Shown: positions 17,645-26,000 of the stretch, piece by piece
How positions within the stretch are numbered: position 1 is the stretch's first letter
How the letters are laid out: every line of letters starts with the position of its first letter
Source of the DNA: Jaenimonas drosophilae
Taxonomy: Eukaryota > Euglenozoa > Kinetoplastea > Trypanosomatida > Trypanosomatidae
Assembly (NCBI GenBank): GCA_030849065.1
Contig: JASAON010001489.1
Coordinates: 1 to 39,928 of the forward strand
Reading direction: 5' to 3'
DNA length: 39,928 nt
Program-made: the position numbers and the translations under genes
The notes under the pieces: generated by a model
Told to the model about the DNA's origin: nothing
Database searches by the model: none
Seen by the model: only the letters and a program-made list of their open reading frames with translations

Positions 17645-18910
17645 CTATGTTGAGCTCGCGTAGCTCATCGATCCATTTGAGCTCCCCGAGGGGCTCGCCT
17701 CTCCTTTTACAGTGTAGCCCACAACCGTACTCAGAAGTTCCTGAGTGAGAGGGGCGTGTGGCTCTTCCTCGGGTAATGGCGGCTGCCCACTGACAGTGGC
17801 CTCCTGCGGGCTAGGATCGTTATCCCCAACGGCATTGTGAAACACACGGCGGAAGAGGGAGTCCGTTCGCGCCAGGAGTCCAGCGCGGAACACCTCCTCT
17901 GACTTCACACTCACACGATCCATTGCCAACTGCTGCGGCGCATTCATTCCACGCTTTCTTCGGTAGCCAATGAAGTCTGACACGCCAGCGACATACGCGA
18001 CCCTATGACGGCGTGGAATTGTCTTGGAGGAGCCGTTCACAGTCGCAGATGACTCCCCAGGTCGCGGAAGCACCTTTGGGCAAAAGCGAATAATCGCCGG
18101 CGTACTTGGGATTATATGCCGATTAACAATGTGCTTCTGTCGCAAGTAGTCCACCATGGGTACGTGTTGGACCTCACACTCAGCGCGGAGCACCTTGAGT
18201 ACAACACGAGTATGACCATGTGCTGACTTGGCTGGACGACGTCGTATGATTACCTGCTTCATGAGTGAGTAGATGGAGGTGAGTGGCCTGTACCACACCG
18301 CCTCTGTAGGGGGAAATACTGGATCCAATGGAATTGGAAAGAAGAGATCGCCGCCACCTGGTCGTCGAGATATCAAAAACGGAAGTCCGTTGACGTGAAT
18401 GCGCAGGTAGTTGGGATGTAACTCCTCCTCCGCATCAATGCGAGGAAGAAAGGGGTCCACTAGCGGGTGCTGCACCAAGGTTGGCTGCAAATCTTCACCA
18501 GGGAGGCAGGAAGCTGCGACACGATGCGTGGCTGCTGAAACATGATAGTGAACGTCCTCCAGCATGGCAACACTGGCAGATTTATTAGATACCGACGTCA
18601 GGCGGCACTCACATGGGATGCAGTAGTAGTAGTACAGTTGGCGTGCATCCTCCTCACGTACGGGTTCACCAGTGTTAGGTGGGGGAGTGTAGTTCTCCAG
18701 TGGTTGGTCTTCCAGGGTACATCGAATAACGCCGTGCTGCTCCAAATGGGCAATGAGCTGCTCCACCTCGGTTGCGGTTTTTCCTTCACCGACATCTACT
18801 CTTTCATCTTGAGTGGAGAGTCCTGATCCGTACGAAACGGCCGACGCGGCGAGCCCACGCCGGCGGCCAAGGGAAATGACAGATGCGGTACGCTTCGATG
18901 TACTTGACAT
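17645..18910 (-). CDS. Conserved-looking protein with a possible C2H2-type zinc site
   Basis: A 421-residue protein I do not recognise. After a basic, Ser-rich N-terminus, a segment at 93-130 has a run of four Tyr, then C97xxC100, and after 22 residues H123x5H129 in the context VHYHVSAATHR. The ends of this segment resemble U1/matrin-type zinc fingers of RNA-binding proteins, but the C-to-H spacing is longer than usual. Residues about 160-300 contain strand-like segments (LRIHVNGLPFLISRR; VVLKVLRAECEV) and a basic patch RRRPAK. The tail is Ser/Gly-rich and probably disordered. No signal peptide or membrane span. A nuclear or mitochondrial RNA-linked role is possible but is only inference. Confidence 0.75.
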   Translation of the reverse strand: MSSTSKRTASVISLGRRRGLAASAVSYGSGLSTQDERVDVGEGKTATEVEQLIAHLEQHGVIRCTLEDQPLENYTPPPNTGEPVREEDARQLYYYYCIPCECRLTSVSNKSASVAMLEDVHYHVSAATHRVAASCLPGEDLQPTLVQHPLVDPFLPRIDAEEELHPNYLRIHVNGLPFLISRRPGGGDLFFPIPLDPVFPPTEAVWYRPLTSIYSLMKQVIIRRRPAKSAHGHTRVVLKVLRAECEVQHVPMVDYLRQKHIVNRHIIPSTPAIIRFCPKVLPRPGESSATVNGSSKTIPRRHRVAYVAGVSDFIGYRRKRGMNAPQQLAMDRVSVKSEEVFRAGLLARTDSLFRRVFHNAVGDNDPSPQEATVSGQPPLPEEEPHAPLTQELLSTVVGYTVKGEASPSGSSNGSMSYASST

Positions 18911-18960
18911 TCCCCTTGAAACCTACAATTGTGCAATGTCCTACTCCTCCCCACCCCTCC

Positions 18961-18989
18961 CTAGAAAAAGGTCAACCAAGAAGAAATTA
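18961..18989 (-). promoter_or_regulatory. Candidate trans-splice acceptor of the 421-aa protein gene
   Basis: On the minus strand TAATTTCTTCTTGG is followed by TTGACCTTTTTCTAG, whose AG lies 50 bases before the ATG at 18910. The tract and the acceptor are well formed. Confidence 0.65.
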
Positions 18990-19173
18990 AGGTGTCACGT
19001 GGGGGTATCAAGCATCTCAACCTTTCTTCACACAGTAGCACATAACCACACGGTGGGAATTGGTGTGATCGTCAAGGTCGTAGTGGGTAGTGAGTGAGTG
19101 CGTAGAGCCATGCCATGGGTCTAGGCAAATGTGAGCAACAAACAGGATCTGATAATGGTCGTCCCTTCATGGA

Positions 19174-21723
19174 CTACTCCAGTTGGAGCATGAGAGGCAC
19201 GCAGTTTTCCGTGAAGATTTCATTCACGGGTCCAGGACGGAGAACAAGGGAGATGGCAAAGGGAAGGTTGGTGGTGATCTCCAGTGCATGCTTCTTGTTG
19301 AGCAAGGGGGCACTTGGTGCCTCGTCACCCTCCGCCCCGGAAGATGCTCGAAGTGGCATTGCAAAGATGCGTTCCACCACGGACATGGGCGAGGGTGTAC
19401 CATCCAGCGCACTGCTTCGTAGTAATGAGAGATAGCTGGCCTCTACTGACTCGGCCGAGATAGCTGTGACCGGATCACTGAACTGGAATACCAGTCTCTC
19501 CCACATGAGAAGAAGAGAGAGGAAGTGTACAGGAGCATTGCCATTGTAGTTGAGCTCCGCAAAACGCTTGTGTGGACCCTCTGGGAGAGCTGCAAGTGCA
19601 TCCAGCTCGGCACTGGTGACGGCTGTGGCGGCGCGAATGAGATCGTGGCAGGCTGGTGCAACAGCCGTCATGCGTGGACGTGCAATCGCATCGCAGAGGT
19701 GCGTAACGTCTCGATTGGCACCAATAACAAAGACGGAAATTGCCTCCACTGAACTACGCCACGCCAAGGGGAGGTACGACCCGGACTGAATCAAGAGGGG
19801 CCCACGTCCCTGCCTAAGCTGATGTTGTCGCTCCGCAAAGCTTCTGCACTCATCCAAAAGAAGAGGTATCAACGTGCATCGCATGCCACGTTCCCAGAGT
19901 GTCATTGTAGTGGCGTCCCGCTGATCATCTGGAAGGCGTTTCGCCGCCTTAAAGAGCAACGCGAGCGACCTGGACACATCAAAGAGAATGGACGGCCCCG
20001 CGTCGCGTGTGGCAGGCGTTCCTACAATCTCTCCATTGCTACCAAAGAAGCAGTGAAAGATGTTTGCATTGGGGCTGTACTCGAGCAATGCCAAGGCTCG
20101 TAGAATCTTGGACACCTGCAGCGGGTACCCGGCCATGAGTGACGGACAATCACCGTCCGCTGAGCGGTTGTTGTTGCGTCGTCGCCACCACTCAGCCAGA
20201 CGGCTGAGAATATCATTGATGCACTTCTCGTTGGCGTCGTTGGCGGTGCTGAGTTGTAGCACACAATTGATGAAAACCACAACAGAATCGGGAGTGAGTG
20301 ATGCAGGGAGAGTTGATGAGCGCTCAAGAAGAAATTGCTCGAAGCTACGACACTCACGTACACGAAGTGCCACCAGAGCGCTAGCGAACAAAACGACATC
20401 ACGCAGTGGAATGCGTGGAATACCCGCCGCCAACAGTCGCTTCCCTGCCTCCTCTGAAAACATGGCTGGTGAGGTCGCCTGGCTGGCTGAGTAGGGCAAG
20501 AAGCGTAGTGCGTGCATCACCTGAACCAACTCCACAAAGGAGAGTTGGCTCGCCTGGCGGCTAAGAACCGACATCACCCGATCAACTTCCTCCTGTCGCA
20601 ACGCCGTGGGCAACGGCATTGATGCCAGTTGTTGCAACAGCGTGAGGTACTTGACCATGTCCGTGAAGGTCAGATCATAGTCGGAAGGACTTGCTGGTGA
20701 CGGCCCCGCCGCCGTTGATGCTCGTCGCTCACGCACCCCGCGCATGAAGAGAAGAAAGCTCACTTGCACCACATCCTCACACGAGACGTGGCGAATGGGA
20801 TCGGAGGCAAAGGACACATCGGGGCAGGCTTCACAACAGTCTCGCCATACTTGACTTGCCTCGAGCCCCTCCACTCGTTGGTACTCCACCGGGAAGTGCA
20901 GCATGGCACGAATGAAGTTCACCCAATGCGCGCCGCGCATAATCTGCCGGTTCTCCAGCACAAAGGCAAGAAGGTTAGTGCGAAAGCGCTGAATACTTGC
21001 ATGTGGAATGCCGGCAGGCTCCACCACACTTGATCGCCGTTGTGATGATGATAAACGTGAGCTCGCAGCACGACGGTTCTCTACCCCAGTGCGTACACAC
21101 TTGGACAGCGCGCGCAATACACGCACAGCTTCAAAGACGTCGTTGGAGGAGGAGCTAATCTCGTTTGGTTCCGCCTCAAGCTTCCACGACTCACCGCAGT
21201 AGAGGGGGATGTAGGTCGTGAGGAGCAGGTCGCCAAGGCCTGCCTCGCTCATTGCGAACATGGCCCGTCCAACATCTCTCAAGCACAAGAAATCAACCTG
21301 TGCAAGTAACACCGCGTAGACGGCGGCATCACGAACCATCAACTTGCTCAGATACTCAATCGTTTTAGAAGCTTGTGTGCTGGACATGTTTGGCACGAAG
21401 CTGAGATTGTCTGAGATGATGAAGTCCTGCAGGTGCTGCAGAAAGGGTCCACTGGGCTTTGCCCGAAGAATCTTGGCAGAGAAGGCGGCATCGCGCACCA
21501 GCTGGCCAACCAGCCGTCGCATCTCTCCACCATCGTGGCGCCGATCTAGTGTGGTCGAGTGGAGCACTGGCACCACATGGACGCGCAAGTACTGCTTCAG
21601 TTCATCAAAGGGAACTGGACGATCACGCTGCCGAATGTCAAGCATCTCGTTAAGCTCCTTCGATACTCGACGAAGGGTGCCCATGGAGAGCATCGAGCGC
21701 AGCAACAACTGAGGCCGATACAT
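19174..21723 (-). CDS. Unidentified helical protein, probably mitochondrial
   Basis: An 849-residue protein, almost wholly predicted alpha-helical by eye, with recurring Leu-rich segments of 30-40 residues such as AVRVLRALSKCV, ELVQVMHALRFLP, VVLFASALVALRV and VSKILRALALLEYS. This pattern is that of alpha-solenoid organelle proteins (octotricopeptide, FAST-kinase and related kinetoplastid mitochondrial RNA or ribosome factors). The N-terminus (MYRPQLLLRSMLSMGTLRR) carries four Arg and no acids in 19 residues, which fits a mitochondrial presequence. A RAP domain is not obvious at the C-terminus. Solenoid class and location are inference; no specific function is claimed. The ATG at 21723 follows a strong splice-acceptor-like site by 13 bases. 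Confidence 0.75.
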   Translation of the reverse strand: MYRPQLLLRSMLSMGTLRRVSKELNEMLDIRQRDRPVPFDELKQYLRVHVVPVLHSTTLDRRHDGGEMRRLVGQLVRDAAFSAKILRAKPSGPFLQHLQDFIISDNLSFVPNMSSTQASKTIEYLSKLMVRDAAVYAVLLAQVDFLCLRDVGRAMFAMSEAGLGDLLLTTYIPLYCGESWKLEAEPNEISSSSNDVFEAVRVLRALSKCVRTGVENRRAASSRLSSSQRRSSVVEPAGIPHASIQRFRTNLLAFVLENRQIMRGAHWVNFIRAMLHFPVEYQRVEGLEASQVWRDCCEACPDVSFASDPIRHVSCEDVVQVSFLLFMRGVRERRASTAAGPSPASPSDYDLTFTDMVKYLTLLQQLASMPLPTALRQEEVDRVMSVLSRQASQLSFVELVQVMHALRFLPYSASQATSPAMFSEEAGKRLLAAGIPRIPLRDVVLFASALVALRVRECRSFEQFLLERSSTLPASLTPDSVVVFINCVLQLSTANDANEKCINDILSRLAEWWRRRNNNRSADGDCPSLMAGYPLQVSKILRALALLEYSPNANIFHCFFGSNGEIVGTPATRDAGPSILFDVSRSLALLFKAAKRLPDDQRDATTMTLWERGMRCTLIPLLLDECRSFAERQHQLRQGRGPLLIQSGSYLPLAWRSSVEAISVFVIGANRDVTHLCDAIARPRMTAVAPACHDLIRAATAVTSAELDALAALPEGPHKRFAELNYNGNAPVHFLSLLLMWERLVFQFSDPVTAISAESVEASYLSLLRSSALDGTPSPMSVVERIFAMPLRASSGAEGDEAPSAPLLNKKHALEITTNLPFAISLVLRPGPVNEIFTENCVPLMLQLE

Positions 21724-21736
21724 GACTTAACAATGT

Positions 21737-21754
21737 CTAAGGGAAGAAGACAAG
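21737..21754 (-). promoter_or_regulatory. Candidate trans-splice acceptor of the 849-aa protein gene
   Basis: The minus strand reads CTTGTCTTCTTCCCTTAG, a near-perfect pyrimidine tract plus AG, 13 bases before the ATG at 21723. It is one of the clearest acceptors in the window and fixes the start of the gene. Confidence 0.75.
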
Positions 21755-22048
21755 ATGCTGACTAGCCTCGTATGCTCATACGATACTCAGATGTCCTGAA
21801 CTCCCCCGCAAGCCAACCCGAGATGGGTTCTTCGTTGGACGAACTAGCCTGATGTGCGACGCGAGTGTCCAAATCCGCACAGTACAGCCTTTCCTCCGAC
21901 TATTTTGGCGGTGGCCTTCTGTTCTGTGTGATGAGAAAAAAAAAGTCCAGGAAAGAAAAAAAAAAGGGCATTAACAAGGTTTAGTAAAACCCACTGTTCC
22001 GCACCATGGTAGTAACCATCACGAATATGGGATTGATCTCAAGTCATC
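21755..22048. other. Intergenic region downstream of the 503-aa protein gene
   Basis: About 300 bases between genes. Plus-strand A runs near 21936-21943 and 21956-21965 are T tracts in the transcript. No gene is seen. Confidence 0.5.
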
Positions 22049-23560
22049 TTATGATTGATATTGGGGCATGTGGTTCGACAAATACCTCACGAGCTTCGCC
22101 ATACGCCGCTCCAGTTCAGGCAGCTCATGGAGGTGGAGGTATTGCCATGCGGTGAAGACGTTGGCTGTTGACTCATCTTGCGTCGGCTCATTCTTCATCT
22201 CTTCACGACTTCGCTTACGTTTGATCATTTTTTGTTCGACTTGTTGTTTTTCAGATGTCGTTTTGACAATGGACGCGCGCAGGCATTCACGGGCAGAGAA
22301 GGGAATTGGGTTACCACTTGCATCGTGAAAAGAGTACTCCTTGGCTGAGCTACTTCGTCGAATGCCCAGAAAAGGAAAGAACCTGGCAAACACAATCCAA
22401 AAGGTTTGCCAACGCGTACGGTACGGGCGGTGGTGATATGCTGCGCAGAGTTCACCCATCGTTGGAGGTCGGAGAGGAACGAAGTCGGGCTTCCCATCTT
22501 GGCTGTGCTTTCGAAGATTCCATCGAAGAAAGCGTACACGTGCCCTTCCCCAGGCTTTCATATAGGTTGGTGCATAGGAACGCGCGGAGCGTCCAGCGAA
22601 GCAGGTGAAGGAGGTGTTTGGTGATGCTGGAGAGTGAACCACCCCGACATCATCCTCGTCCTCGCGCTTCGTCAAAGGCTGATCACCCACCAGCCGCGTT
22701 GGGTATGTACCACCATACTGATAAGAGTAATAATCTGCATAGTCAGAAGTGATCCAGGCATCGCCACCATAGTCGCAGTGGGCATAACGTCGAAACTCCT
22801 CAAGATGCATCCATCGAATCGCAACATCGTGCTGGGCATCGTCAGACTCCTTCGACGAAGTCGTGGGGAACTTGGCGCCGAGAGGCCCACACCGTGACCA
22901 CAACGCACGGCACCGTTCATCGGCGCGCACGGAAATTTTTCCGTCAAACTCAGAACGTGGTGCTGCTTCACCTTGGAGGCCACGATCAAAGGGCAATGAA
23001 GGGCTCCTTTCCAGTGGCTGTCTAGACGATGCCAACACCCATGCCGCCTCTGCCTTCACCTCATCCGTTCTTCCCTCAAGAAAGAGAGAGTGGTTTGACT
23101 TACGCTGTTGCTCATATTTGCGTTGAATTTCTTTGTTGTCAGAAAGACATGAGAAGGTGGCTGGGGTAGCGGCGCTCTCATCACCCACATCCACCACCGT
23201 TGAACCAACCGGATCCATCAACACCCCACCAGATAAGACCCCAAAGGCGTGGAATATGGGGCAGTCCATATCGAACCCGCCCAGCTCCTTCGCCGCCTTC
23301 ACCAAGGTCTTGATATCCGCGCCTTCATGGGTGCTTATATAGTTTGTGTAGGCAGAGCGACGTGGGGAAGCGGGATCACCCCACTGTTGTTGACGAGATG
23401 CAAGGCAATCAAGTGCTGGTGCTTTGCTCGAAGTGAGTTCTTGACGACCAAATACATCTGACGGCCGAAATTGGCCATCCTCTGTCGAACTAAGGCACAT
23501 AATGTCGTTGATGAAGATGAAGGCACCACGTGCAGATGCGTCTGAATTCTCCTGCGCCAT
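22049..23560 (-). CDS. Unidentified protein, 503 aa
   Basis: I do not recognise this protein. Counting from the first ATG (23560), the N-terminal half is mixed and rather polar. Residues about 265-300 are rich in Tyr and Asp (HCDYGGDAWITSDYADYYSY). A short, strongly hydrophobic aromatic stretch (FWIVFARFFPFLGI) lies at about 389-402 between basic segments, and could be a membrane-dipping hairpin or a buried helix. A basic KRKRSREE cluster near residue 445 could be a nuclear signal. The last ~40 residues form a Leu-rich helix. The open frame extends seven codons upstream from a GTG; I use the ATG. Good codon structure over 1.5 kb makes it a real gene. Confidence 0.75.
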   Translation of the reverse strand: MAQENSDASARGAFIFINDIMCLSSTEDGQFRPSDVFGRQELTSSKAPALDCLASRQQQWGDPASPRRSAYTNYISTHEGADIKTLVKAAKELGGFDMDCPIFHAFGVLSGGVLMDPVGSTVVDVGDESAATPATFSCLSDNKEIQRKYEQQRKSNHSLFLEGRTDEVKAEAAWVLASSRQPLERSPSLPFDRGLQGEAAPRSEFDGKISVRADERCRALWSRCGPLGAKFPTTSSKESDDAQHDVAIRWMHLEEFRRYAHCDYGGDAWITSDYADYYSYQYGGTYPTRLVGDQPLTKREDEDDVGVVHSPASPNTSFTCFAGRSARSYAPTYMKAWGRARVRFLRWNLRKHSQDGKPDFVPLRPPTMGELCAAYHHRPYRTRWQTFWIVFARFFPFLGIRRSSSAKEYSFHDASGNPIPFSARECLRASIVKTTSEKQQVEQKMIKRKRSREEMKNEPTQDESTANVFTAWQYLHLHELPELERRMAKLVRYLSNHMPQYQS

Positions 23561-23627
23561 TGTGTTGAATGTTACGGTCACAAGTACGTGTTGGAGGATC
23601 TATGTATTTGACCACGTGTGTTCTGGA

Positions 23628-23642
23628 CTTCAAAAAAAAAAG
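23628..23642 (-). promoter_or_regulatory. Candidate trans-splice acceptor of the 503-aa protein gene
   Basis: The minus strand has a run of ten T followed by GAAG, with the AG about 68 bases before the ATG at 23560. CCAG lies a few bases further. This is compatible with spliced-leader addition upstream of the chosen start. Confidence 0.5.
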
Positions 23643-25932
23643 CCATGTGAAAGTTTCGTAGCAAGCGAGAGGCGGAAAGAGAGGTAGGTGTTACAAGTCC
23701 ATGAAAGTGATAATCTTCGTATCCAGACAAACGGAAAGATGAACACGGTGGTCTTTTAGTTTTTTTTTTGATGGGCCACCTGCCACAGGTACGCCCTCCA
23801 GAGTCAATGACAAAGTCCCTTCATACTCATGTACTGAATCTCCTCTATGCAGCTCACGTGTCTAAGTGGCCCGCAAACAACCAATTGAGGAAAAACAACA
23901 AGAGGAAGAAGCAAAGAACCAACCGCAAAAAGTAATAAAGCAGCAGCAACGACAACTTTCAAGAAGAAGAAGTAATGGGGGTGGGGGAGGAGCGACAAAG
24001 AGACCAAATGTCGTACGTAGGGAGAAGAGTACGTGGAATTGAAAAGAGGGCTGATCGATATAGAAGGGCTGTCATTGCTGACTGGTTGCCGTCAGCACAA
24101 TAATCCACATCATCAACAGACGTCAAGACGTAAAAACACATGGAGGCACAATAGTGAATCTACGGTGATGAATCTACAACGCGTGTGGTCCACCTTCAGA
24201 GTTGGAGTTGTAAGCGGGGAGCGTGGAGAAGCCTAACAAGGTGGTTGCAGCATATTCACGGGTTGTTTTCTGTGCGCAAAGAACGTGAAAACGTACCTAA
24301 GTCATTCGGAAGACCTTGCATGGCGCTATGAAACCAACAGCACGCATGAAGCCAGAGGAAGTCAAACGCCAAAAAAAAACAGCTCCTTCATTATATTTTC
24401 GGCTGGCCACACGGAGCTAGTGGAGGTGAAAAGCCCACAACAACATCAATCTTGAAAAGTTACACACGTACTAGGATGGTTAAAACATCCTCCTTGTCGT
24501 ACACGGTCTCTGTCGCACCTCATCATTGGTTGACGATTGATGGATGCCCCACAACAGAATGTGATGAGTGACACCCAATGTGCCACAACGTGTGATATTA
24601 GAGCGAAAGTGGGATTTCGTGCTTCCGCCTAATTGAGTGCCGCGCAACCGCCAGCGCGCGCTACATACGCCCACAAACATCAAAGAGAAAAAAAACAAAG
24701 AACGCAAGAAAGAAAAAGAGATCCCAACATCAAAAAATTTTGTTCGTTGCTTCCGTACGAGTACTTAGTGAAAGCTACTGCTGAGCAGCATAGCGCGTGA
24801 AGAGGTGAAGCGCTGAGAGTGACAACTTACCACAAGAGTAGGTTTCACCAACAGACGTTTTTCTGATTCCCCATCAGCATCCACGGATTCATTCAAAAAC
24901 AGGAGGAACCAACAAAAGACAGTGAAAACATAGGGGATGGAGCTGTAGAAACAAAGGTAACGACACAACTGGCTGAAAAAATGCACCTCCCACAACTGCT
25001 TCGTTTTTGCGTGGTGATCCAAAGGGTATTCTCTGAGCTGGTGTGTTTATGATGATGGACATCACGTCCACTACTCTGCCAGCCCTCTCACCCCCCATCT
25101 CACGAATGCCCATCGCTCTCATGTGGAGGCAGCGCCGCCATTTGAAAGCACATGAAAAATATCCCAAACACACACATGAATCAATCAATCATAGGGGTTA
25201 GAGAGGTAAGCGAGGGGCAAGGGCAAGATGCCACGCGACAGAGGTGCGGGGTAGGGGGGAGCGGAACTTGAAATAGTCACTGTTGCACAACTACATCCAA
25301 GAGGATGTGCCCCATCACAGTGTCCCTCACGTTCTAAAACTCGAGGTTTTGATGGGGGTGTTGTGTGAGTATATTCCTTCCCCACAAAATCCGGCGGTCA
25401 ACATTCACACGAGAAGGGCATCACGTACGAATGGTTAGTCCGACGGATTCAAAAAAAAAAAGCCAAACACACACACGTGTGTAACTGGCTGGGGGGGACT
25501 TAATTATACATCTACCCTCCCTTCTCGTCAGTGCACACGCACAACTTCCTTTCCAACGTTGGAAGCTGCCACGTGCGAACAGCAGGGCCCACTGGACCGC
25601 ATCTCCACGTCACTGTGTCGGCGGAGGATCACACACAGAAGAACAAGAACAAAAAATTTCATGCTGGCTCTTATGGTACATCTTCACAGTGTTGGTAGTC
25701 CGAGAGAAGCTCCTCCATGTCCAAAGAAGATTCTACATAATGAACAATTTCAGAGAAGGCGGTGCCGGGGAGAGGGCCTCACCAAACTGTCATCCCCACA
25801 ATGGGATCCACACGAAGAAAACAACAAATCGCTCATAATCCAAGAAAAGAGAAAAAAAAAGGTATCAAACAAAAGGAGAAGCTTAGGTTTTACTGATCGT
25901 GAAGGTGTTTCTGATGACGTAGTGGTTATCAT

Positions 25933-25980
25933 CATTCACTCTCCTCAAGTGCCACTCATTCACTCTCCTCAAGTGCCACT
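25933..25980. repeat. Exact 24-base tandem repeat, two copies
   Basis: Bases 25933-25956 are repeated exactly at 25957-25980, starting about 20 bases beyond the stop of the giant beta-helix gene, so in its 3' untranslated region. The unit reads AGTGGCACTTGAGGAGAGTG plus AATG on the transcribed strand. Two perfect units suggest a recent duplication; a regulatory role is possible but unsupported. Confidence 0.9.
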
Positions 25981-26000
25981 CCAACGTGTCAGGGTAGAAA

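Larger units (their letters stand above)
23561..26000. other. 2.4 kb gene-poor stretch between the beta-helix and 503-aa genes
   Basis: By far the longest non-coding stretch here. The end next to 26001 should be the 3' untranslated region of the giant gene, and the end next to 23561 the leader of the 503-aa gene. In between are several pyrimidine tracts on the minus strand (about 23963-24000, 24680-24720 and 25850-25860) and A/T-rich sequence with many homopolymers. Minus-strand frames at 23804-24007 and 24480-24707 look hydrophobic but begin at TTG, not ATG. I found no tRNA B box or clear RNA gene. A 24-base tandem repeat lies at its right end. Confidence 0.5.

Noticed and set aside
23804..24007. 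A hydrophobic 67-codon minus-strand frame resembling a membrane peptide
   Set aside because: It begins at TTG and contains no early ATG; the hydrophobic look comes from a T-rich pyrimidine tract.
24480..24707. A 75-codon minus-strand frame with a signal-peptide-like start
   Set aside because: The apparent start is TTG inside a pyrimidine tract; the first ATG gives a shorter peptide without features.
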